DNA of 64,000 bases from Jejuia algarum (GTDB taxonomy: Bacteria; Bacteroidota; Bacteroidia; Flavobacteriales; Flavobacteriaceae). The notes below the pieces were generated by a model. It did no database searches. It had not been told where the DNA came from and saw nothing but the letters and a program-made list of their open reading frames with translations. Below, in pieces: positions 7,626-16,112 of this stretch. Where the stretch lies: positions 62,001 to 126,000 of the forward strand of contig CANMAQ010000007.1 of assembly GCA_947495775.1 (NCBI GenBank), read 5' to 3'. The position numbers and the translations under genes are program-made. How positions within the stretch are numbered: position 1 is the first letter of the stretch; each line of letters begins with the position of its first letter.

Positions 7626-8705
7626 ATGACTGAAAAAGACTTCTTACCACAACCTTATACGCAAACCATAGAGAACGGCCATTATTCATGGACAGCACCA
7701 AGTAATATTGCTTTGGTGAAGTACTGGGGGAAAAAGGAACATCAAATCCCAGAGAATCCATCTATTAGTTTTACTCTGGGGCATTGCAAAACAACAACAA
7801 CAGTAAGTTTCTCTAAAATAGTAGAAACCGATGCGTTTTCTTTTGAAGTGTTTTTAGACGGTGTATTGAAAGAAGGTTTTAAACCTAAAATAGCTACTTT
7901 TTTTGAGCGTATACACGCATACCTTCCATTTTTGAAACAATTTCATTTCAAAATAGAGACTTCAAATACGTTTCCGCACAGTTCGGGAATTGCTTCTTCA
8001 GCCTCTGGGATGAGTGCTTTGGCATTATGTTTAATGCGTATAGAACAGGCTTTACAGCCCGATATGAACGCAACTTATTTTACCCGAAAAGCATCTTTTT
8101 TGGCCCGTTTGGGGTCTGGAAGTGCATGTAGAAGTATAGAAGGCCCCTTAGTGGTTTGGGGAGCGCATTCTGCAATCGATGGAAGTTCGAATTTATTTGG
8201 AGTGCCCTATCCTTATGATGTGCACGATTGTTTTAAAAAGTATCAAGATACCATATTGTTGGTAGATAAAGGCGAGAAGCAAGTTAGTAGTACTGTGGGA
8301 CATAACTTAATGCATGGACATCCCTTTGCTCAAGAACGTTTTAAACAAGCCCATACGCACATGTCGGCAATGGTTTCAATTTTAAAAGAGGGCGATTTAG
8401 ATCGGTTTATAGCTATCGTAGAAAGTGAAGCCCTAACGTTACATGCTATGATGATGACGAGCATGCCTTATTTTATTTTAATGAAGCCAAACACCTTAGA
8501 AATCATTAACCACATATGGGCATACCGAGAAGCAACTGGCTCTAAGTTGTGTTTTACATTAGACGCTGGAGCAAATGTACATCTGTTGTATCCTGAAAAT
8601 GAAGCGTCAACAGTTTTAGAATTTATAGACACAACATTAGCAGGGTACTGTCAAAATGGGCATTACATCAACGATGTTATAGACTTGGGCGCTAAGGAAT
8701 TGTAG
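7626..8705 (+). CDS. mvaD: Diphosphomevalonate decarboxylase
   Basis: This 359-aa GHMP-superfamily enzyme performs the ATP-dependent decarboxylation of mevalonate diphosphate to isopentenyl diphosphate, the final step of the mevalonate pathway. The family signature SNIALVKYWGK is at residues 25-35. The PENPSISFTL segment follows, then the glycine/serine-rich phosphate loop FPHSSGIASSASG (119-131) and the ARLGSGSACRSIEGP block. The Asp in CFTLDAGANVHLLYP near the C-terminus also fits. It is followed by a mevalonate-kinase-type gene and a prenyltransferase, an order common in flavobacteria. The length is slightly above average through a short N-terminal extension. Confidence 0.93.
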   Translation: MTEKDFLPQPYTQTIENGHYSWTAPSNIALVKYWGKKEHQIPENPSISFTLGHCKTTTTVSFSKIVETDAFSFEVFLDGVLKEGFKPKIATFFERIHAYLPFLKQFHFKIETSNTFPHSSGIASSASGMSALALCLMRIEQALQPDMNATYFTRKASFLARLGSGSACRSIEGPLVVWGAHSAIDGSSNLFGVPYPYDVHDCFKKYQDTILLVDKGEKQVSSTVGHNLMHGHPFAQERFKQAHTHMSAMVSILKEGDLDRFIAIVESEALTLHAMMMTSMPYFILMKPNTLEIINHIWAYREATGSKLCFTLDAGANVHLLYPENEASTVLEFIDTTLAGYCQNGHYINDVIDLGAKEL

Positions 8706-8735
8706 TCTAATGCGGGAGTTAGGGGTAAAAAGCCT

Positions 8736-8743
8736 TATCTTTG
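8736..8743 (+). promoter_or_regulatory. -7 promoter element before the GHMP kinase gene
   Basis: TATCTTTG is an exact TAnnTTTG match 36 bases before the ATG at 8779. It implies that the kinase can be transcribed separately from mvaD even though the gap is only 73 bp. A -33 TTG is not evident. Confidence 0.45.
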
Positions 8744-8778
8744 CTAAAGTGTAGTGTTTAAAAGCAAATGGCTTATAT

Positions 8779-9708
8779 ATGAAAGGACCACTTTTTTATT
8801 CAAAAATATTACTCTTTGGAGAGTATGGCATTATTAAAGATTCTAAAGGTTTATCAATACCTTATAGTTTTTATAACGGTGCCCTTAAAAAAGACGATAC
8901 ACTTTCTGAAACCGCAAAAACGTCTAATGAGAGTTTAAAACGTTTCGCTACACATATCGCTAATTTAGATACAGCTATTGTACGTTTTGATAGTGATAGA
9001 CTGCAAGCCGATGTTAACGCAGGTATGTATTTTGATTCGTCTATACCTCAAGGGTACGGCGTAGGAAGTAGTGGGGCTTTAGTCGCTGCTATTTATGATA
9101 AATATGCTTTCGATAAAATTACGGTGTTAGAAAACTTAACACGAGAAAAGTTGTTAAAGTTGAAACGCATCTTTTCAGAAATGGAATCTTTTTTCCATGG
9201 CAGTTCTTCGGGGTTAGATCCTTTAAACAGTTACCTAAGCATTCCAATTCTTATTAATTCTAAAGATAATATTGAAGCTACAGGCATTCCAGCACAGCAA
9301 AGTGAAGGGAAAGGTGCTGTATTTCTTATCGACAGTGGTATCATTGGTGAAACAGCACCTATGGTAGGCTTGTTTATGGAAAAAATGAAGCAAGAAGGTT
9401 TTAGAAACATGCTAAAAACACAGTTTATTAAGCACACTGATGCTTGTGTGGATGACTTCTTAAAAGGCGATATCAAATCCTTATTTAACAACACCAAACA
9501 GCTGTCTAAAATTGTGTTGAATCATTTCAAACCTATGATTCCTAAGCAATTTCATGAATTGTGGAAAAGAGGCATCGATACTAATGATTACTATTTAAAA
9601 TTGTGTGGATCTGGCGGCGGTGGATATATTCTAGGCTTTACAGAAGACATCCATAAAGCAAAACAATCCCTTTCAGGTTATAAATTAGAGGTTGTCTACA
9701 ATTTTTAA
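8779..9708 (+). CDS. Mevalonate kinase-type GHMP kinase
   Basis: This 309-aa kinase has the GHMP N-terminal motif SKILLFGEYGII (residues 8-19). Its phosphate loop IPQGYGVGSSGALVAAIYDKY (about 90-110) replaces the usual PxGxGLGSS. The family's SGLDPLNSY segment comes next, and a C-terminal glycine-rich loop LCGSGGGGYILGF (273-285) closes the fold. Placed between diphosphomevalonate decarboxylase and a UbiA prenyltransferase, it most probably phosphorylates mevalonate or phosphomevalonate. The sequence alone does not fix which. The neighbouring genes support an isoprenoid role over galactokinase or homoserine kinase activity. Confidence 0.8.
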   Translation: MKGPLFYSKILLFGEYGIIKDSKGLSIPYSFYNGALKKDDTLSETAKTSNESLKRFATHIANLDTAIVRFDSDRLQADVNAGMYFDSSIPQGYGVGSSGALVAAIYDKYAFDKITVLENLTREKLLKLKRIFSEMESFFHGSSSGLDPLNSYLSIPILINSKDNIEATGIPAQQSEGKGAVFLIDSGIIGETAPMVGLFMEKMKQEGFRNMLKTQFIKHTDACVDDFLKGDIKSLFNNTKQLSKIVLNHFKPMIPKQFHELWKRGIDTNDYYLKLCGSGGGGYILGFTEDIHKAKQSLSGYKLEVVYNF

Positions 9709-9760
9709 TGGTAAAGGCATAGTCCCTTTTAGATTTACCTATTTATTATACTCGTTTTAA

Positions 9761-10663
9761 ATGCTATCTCGTAAACAGAAACATATCCTACTGAAGTTCT
9801 TTAGTATGTTTTCTGTAGTTAGAGGCTATAATATTTTAATAATTGTTATAGCGCAATACCTCACAGCAGTTTACATATTGGCCTATAATAAGCCCTTGAA
9901 AACGGTGGTCTACGATGTTAATTTGTTGCTTTTGGTTCTGGCTTCTGCTGCAGTAATTGCAGCAGGATACATTATTAATAACTTTTATGATTCTGAAAAA
10001 GATCTTATTAACAGACCTTTAAAGTCTAAGTTGGACCGTTTAGTTAGTCAAAACACAAAGCTTTCTTTTTATTTCGTTTTAAATTTTATAGCAGTTATCA
10101 TGGCAAGCTACGTGGCTTTCCCTGCAGTGGTATTTTTTTCGGTATATATATTCAGTATTTGGTTCTATTCCCATAAGCTTAAAAAGCTGCCGTTTATAGG
10201 AAATTTAACGTCTGCGGTATTAACTATTTTACCGTTTTTCGCAATTTTTATGTACTATAAAAACTTTGAAACGGTCATTTTTGTACATGCTGTATTTTTG
10301 TTTCTAATCATTGCTATGCGAGAGCTTACTAAAGATTTGGAAAACATAAAAGGCGATATTGCCCAAAATTACAGCACGATTCCTGTGGTATACGGCGAAC
10401 ACGTTTCTAAAGTGATGCTTACCATTTTAGTACTTATTACTTTATTACCCATGTATTTGCTGTTATTTTGTTTTGAAGTAGGGCATATGTGTGTGTTTTT
10501 TTACCTAAGTTCATGTTTGCTTGTTCTGTTTTTAGCTTTGTTGTGGCAATCTAAAACGAAAATGCATTATTTGATACTTCATAATATTTTAAAATTTATC
10601 ATTTTAGCAGGTGTATTTAGTATTCTACTACTAGATGTTACCGTTATTCTTAATCGTTTTTAA
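9761..10663 (+). CDS. UbiA family prenyltransferase (geranylgeranylglycerol-phosphate geranylgeranyltransferase-like)
   Basis: This is a 300-aa polytopic inner-membrane enzyme with about eight or nine helices. The first aspartate-rich prenyl-diphosphate motif reads INNFYDSEKDLINRP (about 71-85, a variant of NDxxDxxxD). The second is ELTKDLENIKGD (about 188-199). Flavobacterial members with this sequence are usually named geranylgeranylglycerol-phosphate geranylgeranyltransferase by similarity to archaeal lipid enzymes; the true acceptor in Bacteroidota is not settled by sequence. Co-location with two mevalonate-pathway genes fits use of a product of that pathway. Confidence 0.8.
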   Translation: MLSRKQKHILLKFFSMFSVVRGYNILIIVIAQYLTAVYILAYNKPLKTVVYDVNLLLLVLASAAVIAAGYIINNFYDSEKDLINRPLKSKLDRLVSQNTKLSFYFVLNFIAVIMASYVAFPAVVFFSVYIFSIWFYSHKLKKLPFIGNLTSAVLTILPFFAIFMYYKNFETVIFVHAVFLFLIIAMRELTKDLENIKGDIAQNYSTIPVVYGEHVSKVMLTILVLITLLPMYLLLFCFEVGHMCVFFYLSSCLLVLFLALLWQSKTKMHYLILHNILKFIILAGVFSILLLDVTVILNRF

Positions 10664-10709
10664 GGCTGATAAATCATTCGTCTTAAAGGGCTCATCTTAA
10701 ATTTAAGTC

Positions 10710-10717
10710 TATCTTTG
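10710..10717 (+). promoter_or_regulatory. -7 promoter element before the RluB-like gene
   Basis: TATCTTTG matches TAnnTTTG exactly and lies 16 bases before the ATG at 10734, so the leader would be very short. No TTG stands at the -33 distance. Confidence 0.45.
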
Positions 10718-10733
10718 CAAAAAATTATCAGTG

Positions 10734-11579
10734 ATGAACAGACAAAAAGGAGGTAAAGGCAAACGTACAGAACGCGGTACAAAAGATAAACGTTTTGCAA
10801 ACCAAGGGCAACGCCCAAGCGCAAAGCAAACTGGTGCACCTGCAGCATCTAAAAAGGCGAAGTCTGCGCCTTCTGATGAGATACGACTCAACAAATACGT
10901 TGCCAATTCTGGCATGTGCTCGCGTCGTGAAGCCGATGTGCATATTGCAACAGGATTAGTATCTGTTAATGGAAAAGTCATTACAGAGATGGGCTATAAG
11001 GTGAAACCAGGAGAAGAGGTACGTTATGATGGTGCTAGAATAAACCCAGAGCAAAAGGCTTATGTGTTGTTAAATAAACCCAAAGGTTTTGCAACAACAA
11101 CAAGCGAGGGTAAAGGACGTACAGTAATGGATTTAGTCGCTAATGCTACAAGCTCTAAAATAAAGCCAATAGGGCGTTTAGGACGTAATTCTAAAGGTTT
11201 ATTGCTGTTTACAAACGATGATACCATTGTGAAGAAGTTTACAAACTCTAAAAATGGAGTCGCGCGTTTGTTTCATATCGAATTGACTAATAACTTAAAA
11301 TTAGAAGATCTTAAAAAAATCCAGAACGGATTTAAAGTAGAAGGGAAGCTTATCGAAGTAGAAGAGATCAGTTATATTGATGGGGCTTCTAAAAAAGAAG
11401 TAGGTCTAAAAATAAAGAATACAGGAAATACGATCATTAGAACTATTTTTGAGCATTTAGGTTATGAAATTCTAAGCTTAGATTGTGTGGCTATTGGGCA
11501 TCTCACTAAAAAAGATATTCCAAGAGGGCACTGGAAACATTTAACAACACAGGAACTTAATACTTTAAAAATGCTATAA
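10734..11579 (+). CDS. RluB/RsuA-type rRNA pseudouridine synthase with altered catalytic motif
   Basis: The ATG at 10734 is preferred to the GTG one codon earlier. Residues 1-45 are a basic, disordered tail (RQKGGKGKRTERGTKDKR). An S4 RNA-binding domain follows at about 46-105 (RLNKYVANSGMCSRREADVHI, VNGKVI), then an RsuA/RluB catalytic domain (VLLNKPKGF, FTNDD, YHIEL-like FHIEL). In this family the catalytic Asp lies in GRLD. Here the motif reads IGRLGRNSKGLLLFTND, with Gly (codon GGA) in its place, and GRNSKG instead of GRNTTG. The protein therefore looks like an RNA-binding relative that may be inactive as a synthase, or may use another residue. The fold assignment is firm; the activity is not. 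Confidence 0.82.
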   Translation: MNRQKGGKGKRTERGTKDKRFANQGQRPSAKQTGAPAASKKAKSAPSDEIRLNKYVANSGMCSRREADVHIATGLVSVNGKVITEMGYKVKPGEEVRYDGARINPEQKAYVLLNKPKGFATTTSEGKGRTVMDLVANATSSKIKPIGRLGRNSKGLLLFTNDDTIVKKFTNSKNGVARLFHIELTNNLKLEDLKKIQNGFKVEGKLIEVEEISYIDGASKKEVGLKIKNTGNTIIRTIFEHLGYEILSLDCVAIGHLTKKDIPRGHWKHLTTQELNTLKML

Positions 11580-11637
11580 CAGCGCGTGCATAAATACACA
11601 GTTCTGTTTTATAAAACACAATATATTTTAGATATTT

Positions 11638-11665
11638 AAACGCGATGCTGATGTGTCGCGTTTTT
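11638..11665. terminator. Hairpin terminator between convergent genes
   Basis: AAACGCGA (11638-11645) pairs with TCGCGTTT, which runs into a T tract ending at 11665. The stem is GC-rich at its core, and both strands have a run of T or A after it. It can therefore end the RluB-like gene on the plus strand and the glycosyltransferase operon on the minus strand. Confidence 0.75.
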
Positions 11666-11685
11666 AAATTATAGAGATAAACATC

Positions 11686-13071
11686 TTAGGATGTTTTTCC
11701 AGATGGCATTGTTTCTTTTTTTATAAAAACCTCCCAAATGAATACCGCATATACGCATATGTATTCTAAAGCAATGACCCATAAATTTTCAGACTTATCG
11801 GCTTTATTTAAATTGACATAAGCGAGATAGCTTAGAATAATCACAAAACTCCATACCAAAGGAAATTTGTATTTGGTAAATACAGATAGAATGAGCAAGG
11901 TCGCTACATACCAAGGGTGTACAGTTGTTGTGGTAAAGAAGTAAAAGGACAGTACCATAAGCATAGCAGTTGCTAAAGGTACGAAAGGGGTGTTTTTTCT
12001 AAAAAAGGTAATGGCTAAGGTTACCAGAATTACAATAATAGGTGTTACTTTACCTATAATGGCGATTTCGTTATAGCCTCTAAAGCTGTAGCCTATAGCT
12101 CTGGCGATATAATACAAGCTGGCATTAAATTCAAAATTTTGAAACCATAAGGCTACCGTTTGCGAATAATTGTTAATGAATTCTGAATTATAAAAAGGTA
12201 GAAATAAAAGCAGTGTGGTTCCTATAATAATGCCATAAAAAGCAGAAAGTTTTCCCAATTGTTTTAAAACGTTGCCTTTCTCCATAAACCATTGGAAAAA
12301 TAGTGGTAAAAAGATAAGCGGCATGAGTTTTACAGAGATGGAAAGCGCAAAAACAATAGCTGCCCATTGCCATTTTTTTAGGTAAAGTAAATACAAACTC
12401 CAAACTAAAAAGAAGATCATGACCCCTTCAAAATGTAAATTTCCAGTAAGTTCAATAATAATAAAAGGGTTTAAAATGTACCAAAATATAAGATGTGTAG
12501 GACGTTTTAAATGGATTAAGAGCTTCTTGCCAAAGTAGAGTGTTCCAAAGTCGGCTAAAATCAATAACAAGCGCATCACGATAACGGAACCTAGAAGACT
12601 GTGAGAGGTCCAAACGTTAGAAATTACAAAACAAAGCTGATTTATAGGCGGGTAGTTGGTAAAGTGACTGGCATTTAAAGCTCCCATACCTTCTCTAAGC
12701 AATTGGGCTTGAGGGACAGGAAAGGTACCTTGACTTATAAAAGACTCTACCGTATATAAATAAGGGTTTAAACCTTCTAAAATCATTCTACCATCCCATA
12801 AAAACCGGTAAAAATCTTGAGATAGATTGGGAATGGCTAAAATAAAAACAGCTCGAAATCCAAAAGCACAATAGGTGAGCAGTTTGGGCTGTGTTTTAAA
12901 GTGTTTTATAATGGCGTAGCATAAGCCAAATGCTATTGTATATAAGACTAATAGGGCAGTGTAGTCTGTACGTACCAATTGGTAGGCAAAGTATCCGTAT
13001 AGACAGCTACCTAACAAAGCATAAAGCATTAGACTGCTATATGTTTTTGAAAAAAAGGGATGTAAAGCCAT
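11686..13071 (-). CDS. GT-C fold membrane mannosyltransferase-like protein
   Basis: This 461-aa inner-membrane protein has about twelve hydrophobic helices. The first large extracytoplasmic loop holds LSQDFYRFLWDGRMILEGLNPYLY (about 79-102). That is the acidic loop typical of GT-C enzymes, which use polyprenyl-phosphate sugars (MptB/PIG-M-like). TNYPPINQL is a second conserved loop. It is the last gene of a minus-strand run, 62 bp after a processive GT2 enzyme. The likely job is adding a sugar to a lipid-linked or surface glycan on the periplasmic side. Sugar and acceptor cannot be read from the sequence. Confidence 0.75.
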   Translation of the reverse strand: MALHPFFSKTYSSLMLYALLGSCLYGYFAYQLVRTDYTALLVLYTIAFGLCYAIIKHFKTQPKLLTYCAFGFRAVFILAIPNLSQDFYRFLWDGRMILEGLNPYLYTVESFISQGTFPVPQAQLLREGMGALNASHFTNYPPINQLCFVISNVWTSHSLLGSVIVMRLLLILADFGTLYFGKKLLIHLKRPTHLIFWYILNPFIIIELTGNLHFEGVMIFFLVWSLYLLYLKKWQWAAIVFALSISVKLMPLIFLPLFFQWFMEKGNVLKQLGKLSAFYGIIIGTTLLLFLPFYNSEFINNYSQTVALWFQNFEFNASLYYIARAIGYSFRGYNEIAIIGKVTPIIVILVTLAITFFRKNTPFVPLATAMLMVLSFYFFTTTTVHPWYVATLLILSVFTKYKFPLVWSFVIILSYLAYVNLNKADKSENLWVIALEYICVYAVFIWEVFIKKETMPSGKTS

Positions 13072-13133
13072 AAACTAGTGTTGTACTAAACAGGACAGCT
13101 AGAACTAAAAGGGCGTGTACAAGCGTATTGTAT

Positions 13134-14621
13134 TTAAACCTTAGAGGTTAGTGATTTAAAAAACACATAACCAAATCCTATGAATAACATAAAGTGGAAA
13201 GGAAATAGCCCAAAGTCACCACCTTGGTCTCCTACAATAAAAGCACTGTACATTCCAAATCCAAAATAAAGCATAAGTAAGCCTTCAAAAATAACGTTAG
13301 CAGATACTTTTCGTTTAATGTATTTATTGTTTTTCCAGTTGTCTTTAAATTTGCTGATATTGAATTTTGGCGTTCGCACAAATTCACTTTTCTTTCCTAA
13401 ATGGCCTTCAAGTACCGCTATTGAGTTGTGAAGTGAAAAGCCCATTGCTATAGAGAAAAATACGAAGAACATTCCGATATAATTCATGAAATTCTTAATG
13501 CCACTGCCATACATTTTACGGTACATGATCCAGTAACACACAAAGAATATAACAGTGCTTATTACAAAAAAGCTCATAACCACAAAATACGACTGTAAAT
13601 GCTCGTATTCATTTTTAATGTAAAGCATAGGAATACTTAAAATGGCTACAATAAAAATATTTAAGAACATGGTACTATTTAATAAATGCAGTAAGCCATG
13701 AAGTTTTGTTTTGGCAGAAATGTTTTCGTTTCTCAATACGCGACCAAGCATCTTTCTAAAGTTTTCAGCACCACCTTTGTTCCATCTAAATTGTTGGGAG
13801 CGGGCTGCACTAATAACAATAGGTAGTTCAGCAGGAGTCTCAACTTCTTCTAAGTATTTAAATTCCCAGTTTTTTAATTGGGCACGATAACTTAAGTCTA
13901 AATCTTCTGTTAGGGTATCGCCTTCCCAGTTACCAGCATCGATAATGCACTCTTTTCTCCAAATGCCAGCAGTACCATTAAAATTGATAAAATGTCCTTT
14001 AGAGTTACGACCTACCTGTTCTAACGTAAAATGCGCGTCTAACGCAAAGGCTTGAATTTTAGTAAGAATAGAATAATTACGGTTAATGTGGCCCCATCGG
14101 GTTTGTACAACGCCAATAGATGCGTTTTTGAAATAAGGAATAGTACGTTTAAGCCAATCCGCATTTGGTAAAAAGTCTGAGTCAAAAATAGCTATAAATT
14201 CCCCTTTGGCAATTTCTAAACCTTCTTTAAGTGCCCCGGCTTTAAAACCTGTTCTAATTTCACGCGTTATATGTTGAATGTCTAAGCCTGTCGCTTGTAA
14301 CTTTTCTACGTGCTGTCTGGTACTTTCTACCGTTTCGTCTGTAGAATCGTCTAAGACTTGAATCTCTAATTTATCTTTAGGATACTCTATTTTCGAAATG
14401 TTGTCCAAAAGACGTTCCATAACATACATTTCATTGAAAACAGGGAGTTGTATGGTCACATAAGGAACTTCGTCTGGTTTAGACAAATCAAACTTAGCAT
14501 CGTTTTTGTTGCTTTTAGCCGACAGATAGTTGAATAAAAGATTAAGTTGCGCCAAAGCATACATGAAAATGAGCAGCAATGCAATGGTATAAATAACTAT
14601 AATAAAGGTTTCTACAAACAT
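13134..14621 (-). CDS. Membrane GT2 glycosyltransferase, cellulose-synthase-like
   Basis: This 495-aa enzyme has an N-terminal helix (residues 5-25) and a cytosolic GT-A domain with the usual aspartates in order: DDSTDET near 91, DSDF near 149 and TEDLDLSYR near 238. The QxxRW motif appears as QQFRWNKGG near 276. Four further helices follow at about 310-330, 345-365, 383-402 and 455-490. This layout is that of processive or lipid-directed family 2 transferases that export or present a product through the membrane. Its start overlaps the stop of the upstream GT2 gene by one base (TAATG), indicating translational coupling. The donor sugar is unknown. Confidence 0.85.
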   Translation of the reverse strand: MFVETFIIVIYTIALLLIFMYALAQLNLLFNYLSAKSNKNDAKFDLSKPDEVPYVTIQLPVFNEMYVMERLLDNISKIEYPKDKLEIQVLDDSTDETVESTRQHVEKLQATGLDIQHITREIRTGFKAGALKEGLEIAKGEFIAIFDSDFLPNADWLKRTIPYFKNASIGVVQTRWGHINRNYSILTKIQAFALDAHFTLEQVGRNSKGHFINFNGTAGIWRKECIIDAGNWEGDTLTEDLDLSYRAQLKNWEFKYLEEVETPAELPIVISAARSQQFRWNKGGAENFRKMLGRVLRNENISAKTKLHGLLHLLNSTMFLNIFIVAILSIPMLYIKNEYEHLQSYFVVMSFFVISTVIFFVCYWIMYRKMYGSGIKNFMNYIGMFFVFFSIAMGFSLHNSIAVLEGHLGKKSEFVRTPKFNISKFKDNWKNNKYIKRKVSANVIFEGLLMLYFGFGMYSAFIVGDQGGDFGLFPFHFMLFIGFGYVFFKSLTSKV

Positions 14622-15310
14622 TATTTAAGACTGTATTTGAAAATCCAACTTAATATTTTTATGCCTGCAAATATAGCACCTTTTACCGTTCCTGAAACTT
14701 TTGAGACACCTATTCTGTTCCTGTAGTTCACGGCAACTTCTGTGTAAGATAATTTTTTCTTGATTGCTTTCAGTTGCATTTCTACAGTCCATCCATAGGT
14801 TTTGTCTTCCATTTGGAGCGCTAATAGTTGCTTATATTTTATGGCTCTAAAAGGCCCTAAGTCTGTGAATTTGGCACCAAAAAATAGGCGCATTAAATTG
14901 GTGGCAAGCCAGTTGCCGAATATTTGAGGCGTTGTCATAGCACCATCTTCTCTAAGCGCTTTTACACGCGCACCGATAACTAAATCGATATTATTTTCTA
15001 TAATAGGCGCTACTATTTTAGAAAGTTCCTCTGGGTAATCACTGTAATCACCATCTAAAAACACAATAATGTCTGGTGGTGTTGTTTTAGCAGCGACATA
15101 TGCCATACCTTTTAAACAGGCATAGCCATACCCTCGGTTATTTTCTGTTAGTACTGTTGCTCCTGCTTGTTTCGCATTGGTTTCTGTAGCATCGGTAGAA
15201 TTATTACTTACAACGATCACTTCTTCTACCGTGTTTGGTATGTCGCGAATAACACTTGCAATAGAGTCTGCTTCATTATAAGCAGGAATGATAACATTTA
15301 TTTTGGTCAT
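14621..15310 (-). CDS. GT2 glycosyltransferase, dolichyl/polyprenyl-phosphate mannose synthase-like
   Basis: This 229-aa cytosolic GT-A protein starts with INVIIPAYNEADSIASVIRDIP. It carries VVSNNSTDAT and the metal-binding DGDYSDYPEEL motif near residue 90. It has no transmembrane anchor, like the single-domain DPM1-type enzymes that make polyprenyl-phosphate sugars. That activity would supply the donor for the GT-C enzyme at the end of the same run; this link is inferred from gene order. It overlaps the upstream MORN gene by 4 nt and the downstream GT2 by 1 nt. Confidence 0.82.
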   Translation of the reverse strand: MTKINVIIPAYNEADSIASVIRDIPNTVEEVIVVSNNSTDATETNAKQAGATVLTENNRGYGYACLKGMAYVAAKTTPPDIIVFLDGDYSDYPEELSKIVAPIIENNIDLVIGARVKALREDGAMTTPQIFGNWLATNLMRLFFGAKFTDLGPFRAIKYKQLLALQMEDKTYGWTVEMQLKAIKKKLSYTEVAVNYRNRIGVSKVSGTVKGAIFAGIKILSWIFKYSLK

Positions 15311-16077
15311 TTTAAATCATTGAGATTATTTTCCTCTCGGAAAGATTTAAAATCTGTCCATTCCTTTATTTGTTTGCCAGAATCATAGCGTTTGGCAGAG
15401 GTAAGTCTTTCGTTACTATACATTAAACAGTATCCATTTTTAATATTATCTTCCATTTGGCATTTATGATGCACTTTTCCTGAGGCATCATAGAATAACC
15501 ACCAGTCATTCTTTTTGCCATTTTTAAAATGCCCTTCAGTTTCTTTTTTGCCATTCTGGTGGTAAAAGTACCAATAATTTACGGGGCTATCATTCTTAAA
15601 ACTGCCTTGTTTCTTGATCGTGCCGTTTGCATAGAAAAATGTCCAATGCCCTTCTTTTTTACCGTTAGAATAAGCACCTTCACTTTGCAAAGTACCATTG
15701 GTGTAATACTGTCTCCAATAGTTTATTGGCGTGTTGTTACGATAGGCACCTTCTACCTGTAAAATACCCGATGTACTATAAACACGCCAATATCCTGTTT
15801 TTTGGCCGTTAGTATAACTGCCTTCTTTTTCTAATTTGGAGTTATTGTAATAATAACTCCAAAATTTATCTTTAGTGCCATGTGCTGTAAAAGCGCCACT
15901 AGATTTCAAAACACCTTGGGGGGTGTAAAATTTCCAGAAATCTACCTTAGTACCGTTGTCTAACCAGCCTTCCGATTTAATCGTGCCGTCCTCATAAAAC
16001 GTTCTTTCGAAGTGTTTTTGAGCACAAGCTGTGAGTGTTACGAAAAGGACTAATGTTAGAAAATTTAACCTGTACAT
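15307..16077 (-). CDS. MORN-variant repeat lipoprotein (YwqK-like)
   Basis: This 256-aa protein has a lipoprotein signal (residues 1-18, lipobox LTAC). About eight repeats with a period near 23 residues follow, each built as G-x-L/I-x-x-E-G-x-Y/F-x-N-G-x-K-x-x-x-W-x-x-Y/F. These are the MORN_2-type repeats of YwqK-like proteins. They form extended beta-hairpin ladders and usually mediate binding rather than catalysis. The ATGA overlap with the following glycosyltransferase puts it inside the glycan operon, where it may act as an envelope scaffold. Naming such proteins as antitoxins is not supported by anything here. Confidence 0.8.
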   Translation of the reverse strand: MYRLNFLTLVLFVTLTACAQKHFERTFYEDGTIKSEGWLDNGTKVDFWKFYTPQGVLKSSGAFTAHGTKDKFWSYYYNNSKLEKEGSYTNGQKTGYWRVYSTSGILQVEGAYRNNTPINYWRQYYTNGTLQSEGAYSNGKKEGHWTFFYANGTIKKQGSFKNDSPVNYWYFYHQNGKKETEGHFKNGKKNDWWLFYDASGKVHHKCQMEDNIKNGYCLMYSNERLTSAKRYDSGKQIKEWTDFKSFREENNLNDLK

Positions 16078-16112
16078 GAGGGAGATGCTTTAACAGTTGC
16101 TAATTCACTAAT

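Noticed and set aside
10660..10981. Three minus-strand open frames opposite the start of the RluB-like gene
   Set aside because: They mirror the basic, low-complexity N-terminal tail of the real gene, and none has a recognisable domain.
15307..16077. MORN/YwqK-like protein as a true antitoxin
   Set aside because: The label in databases is by distant family only. It has a lipoprotein signal, sits in a glycan operon and has no toxin gene beside it.
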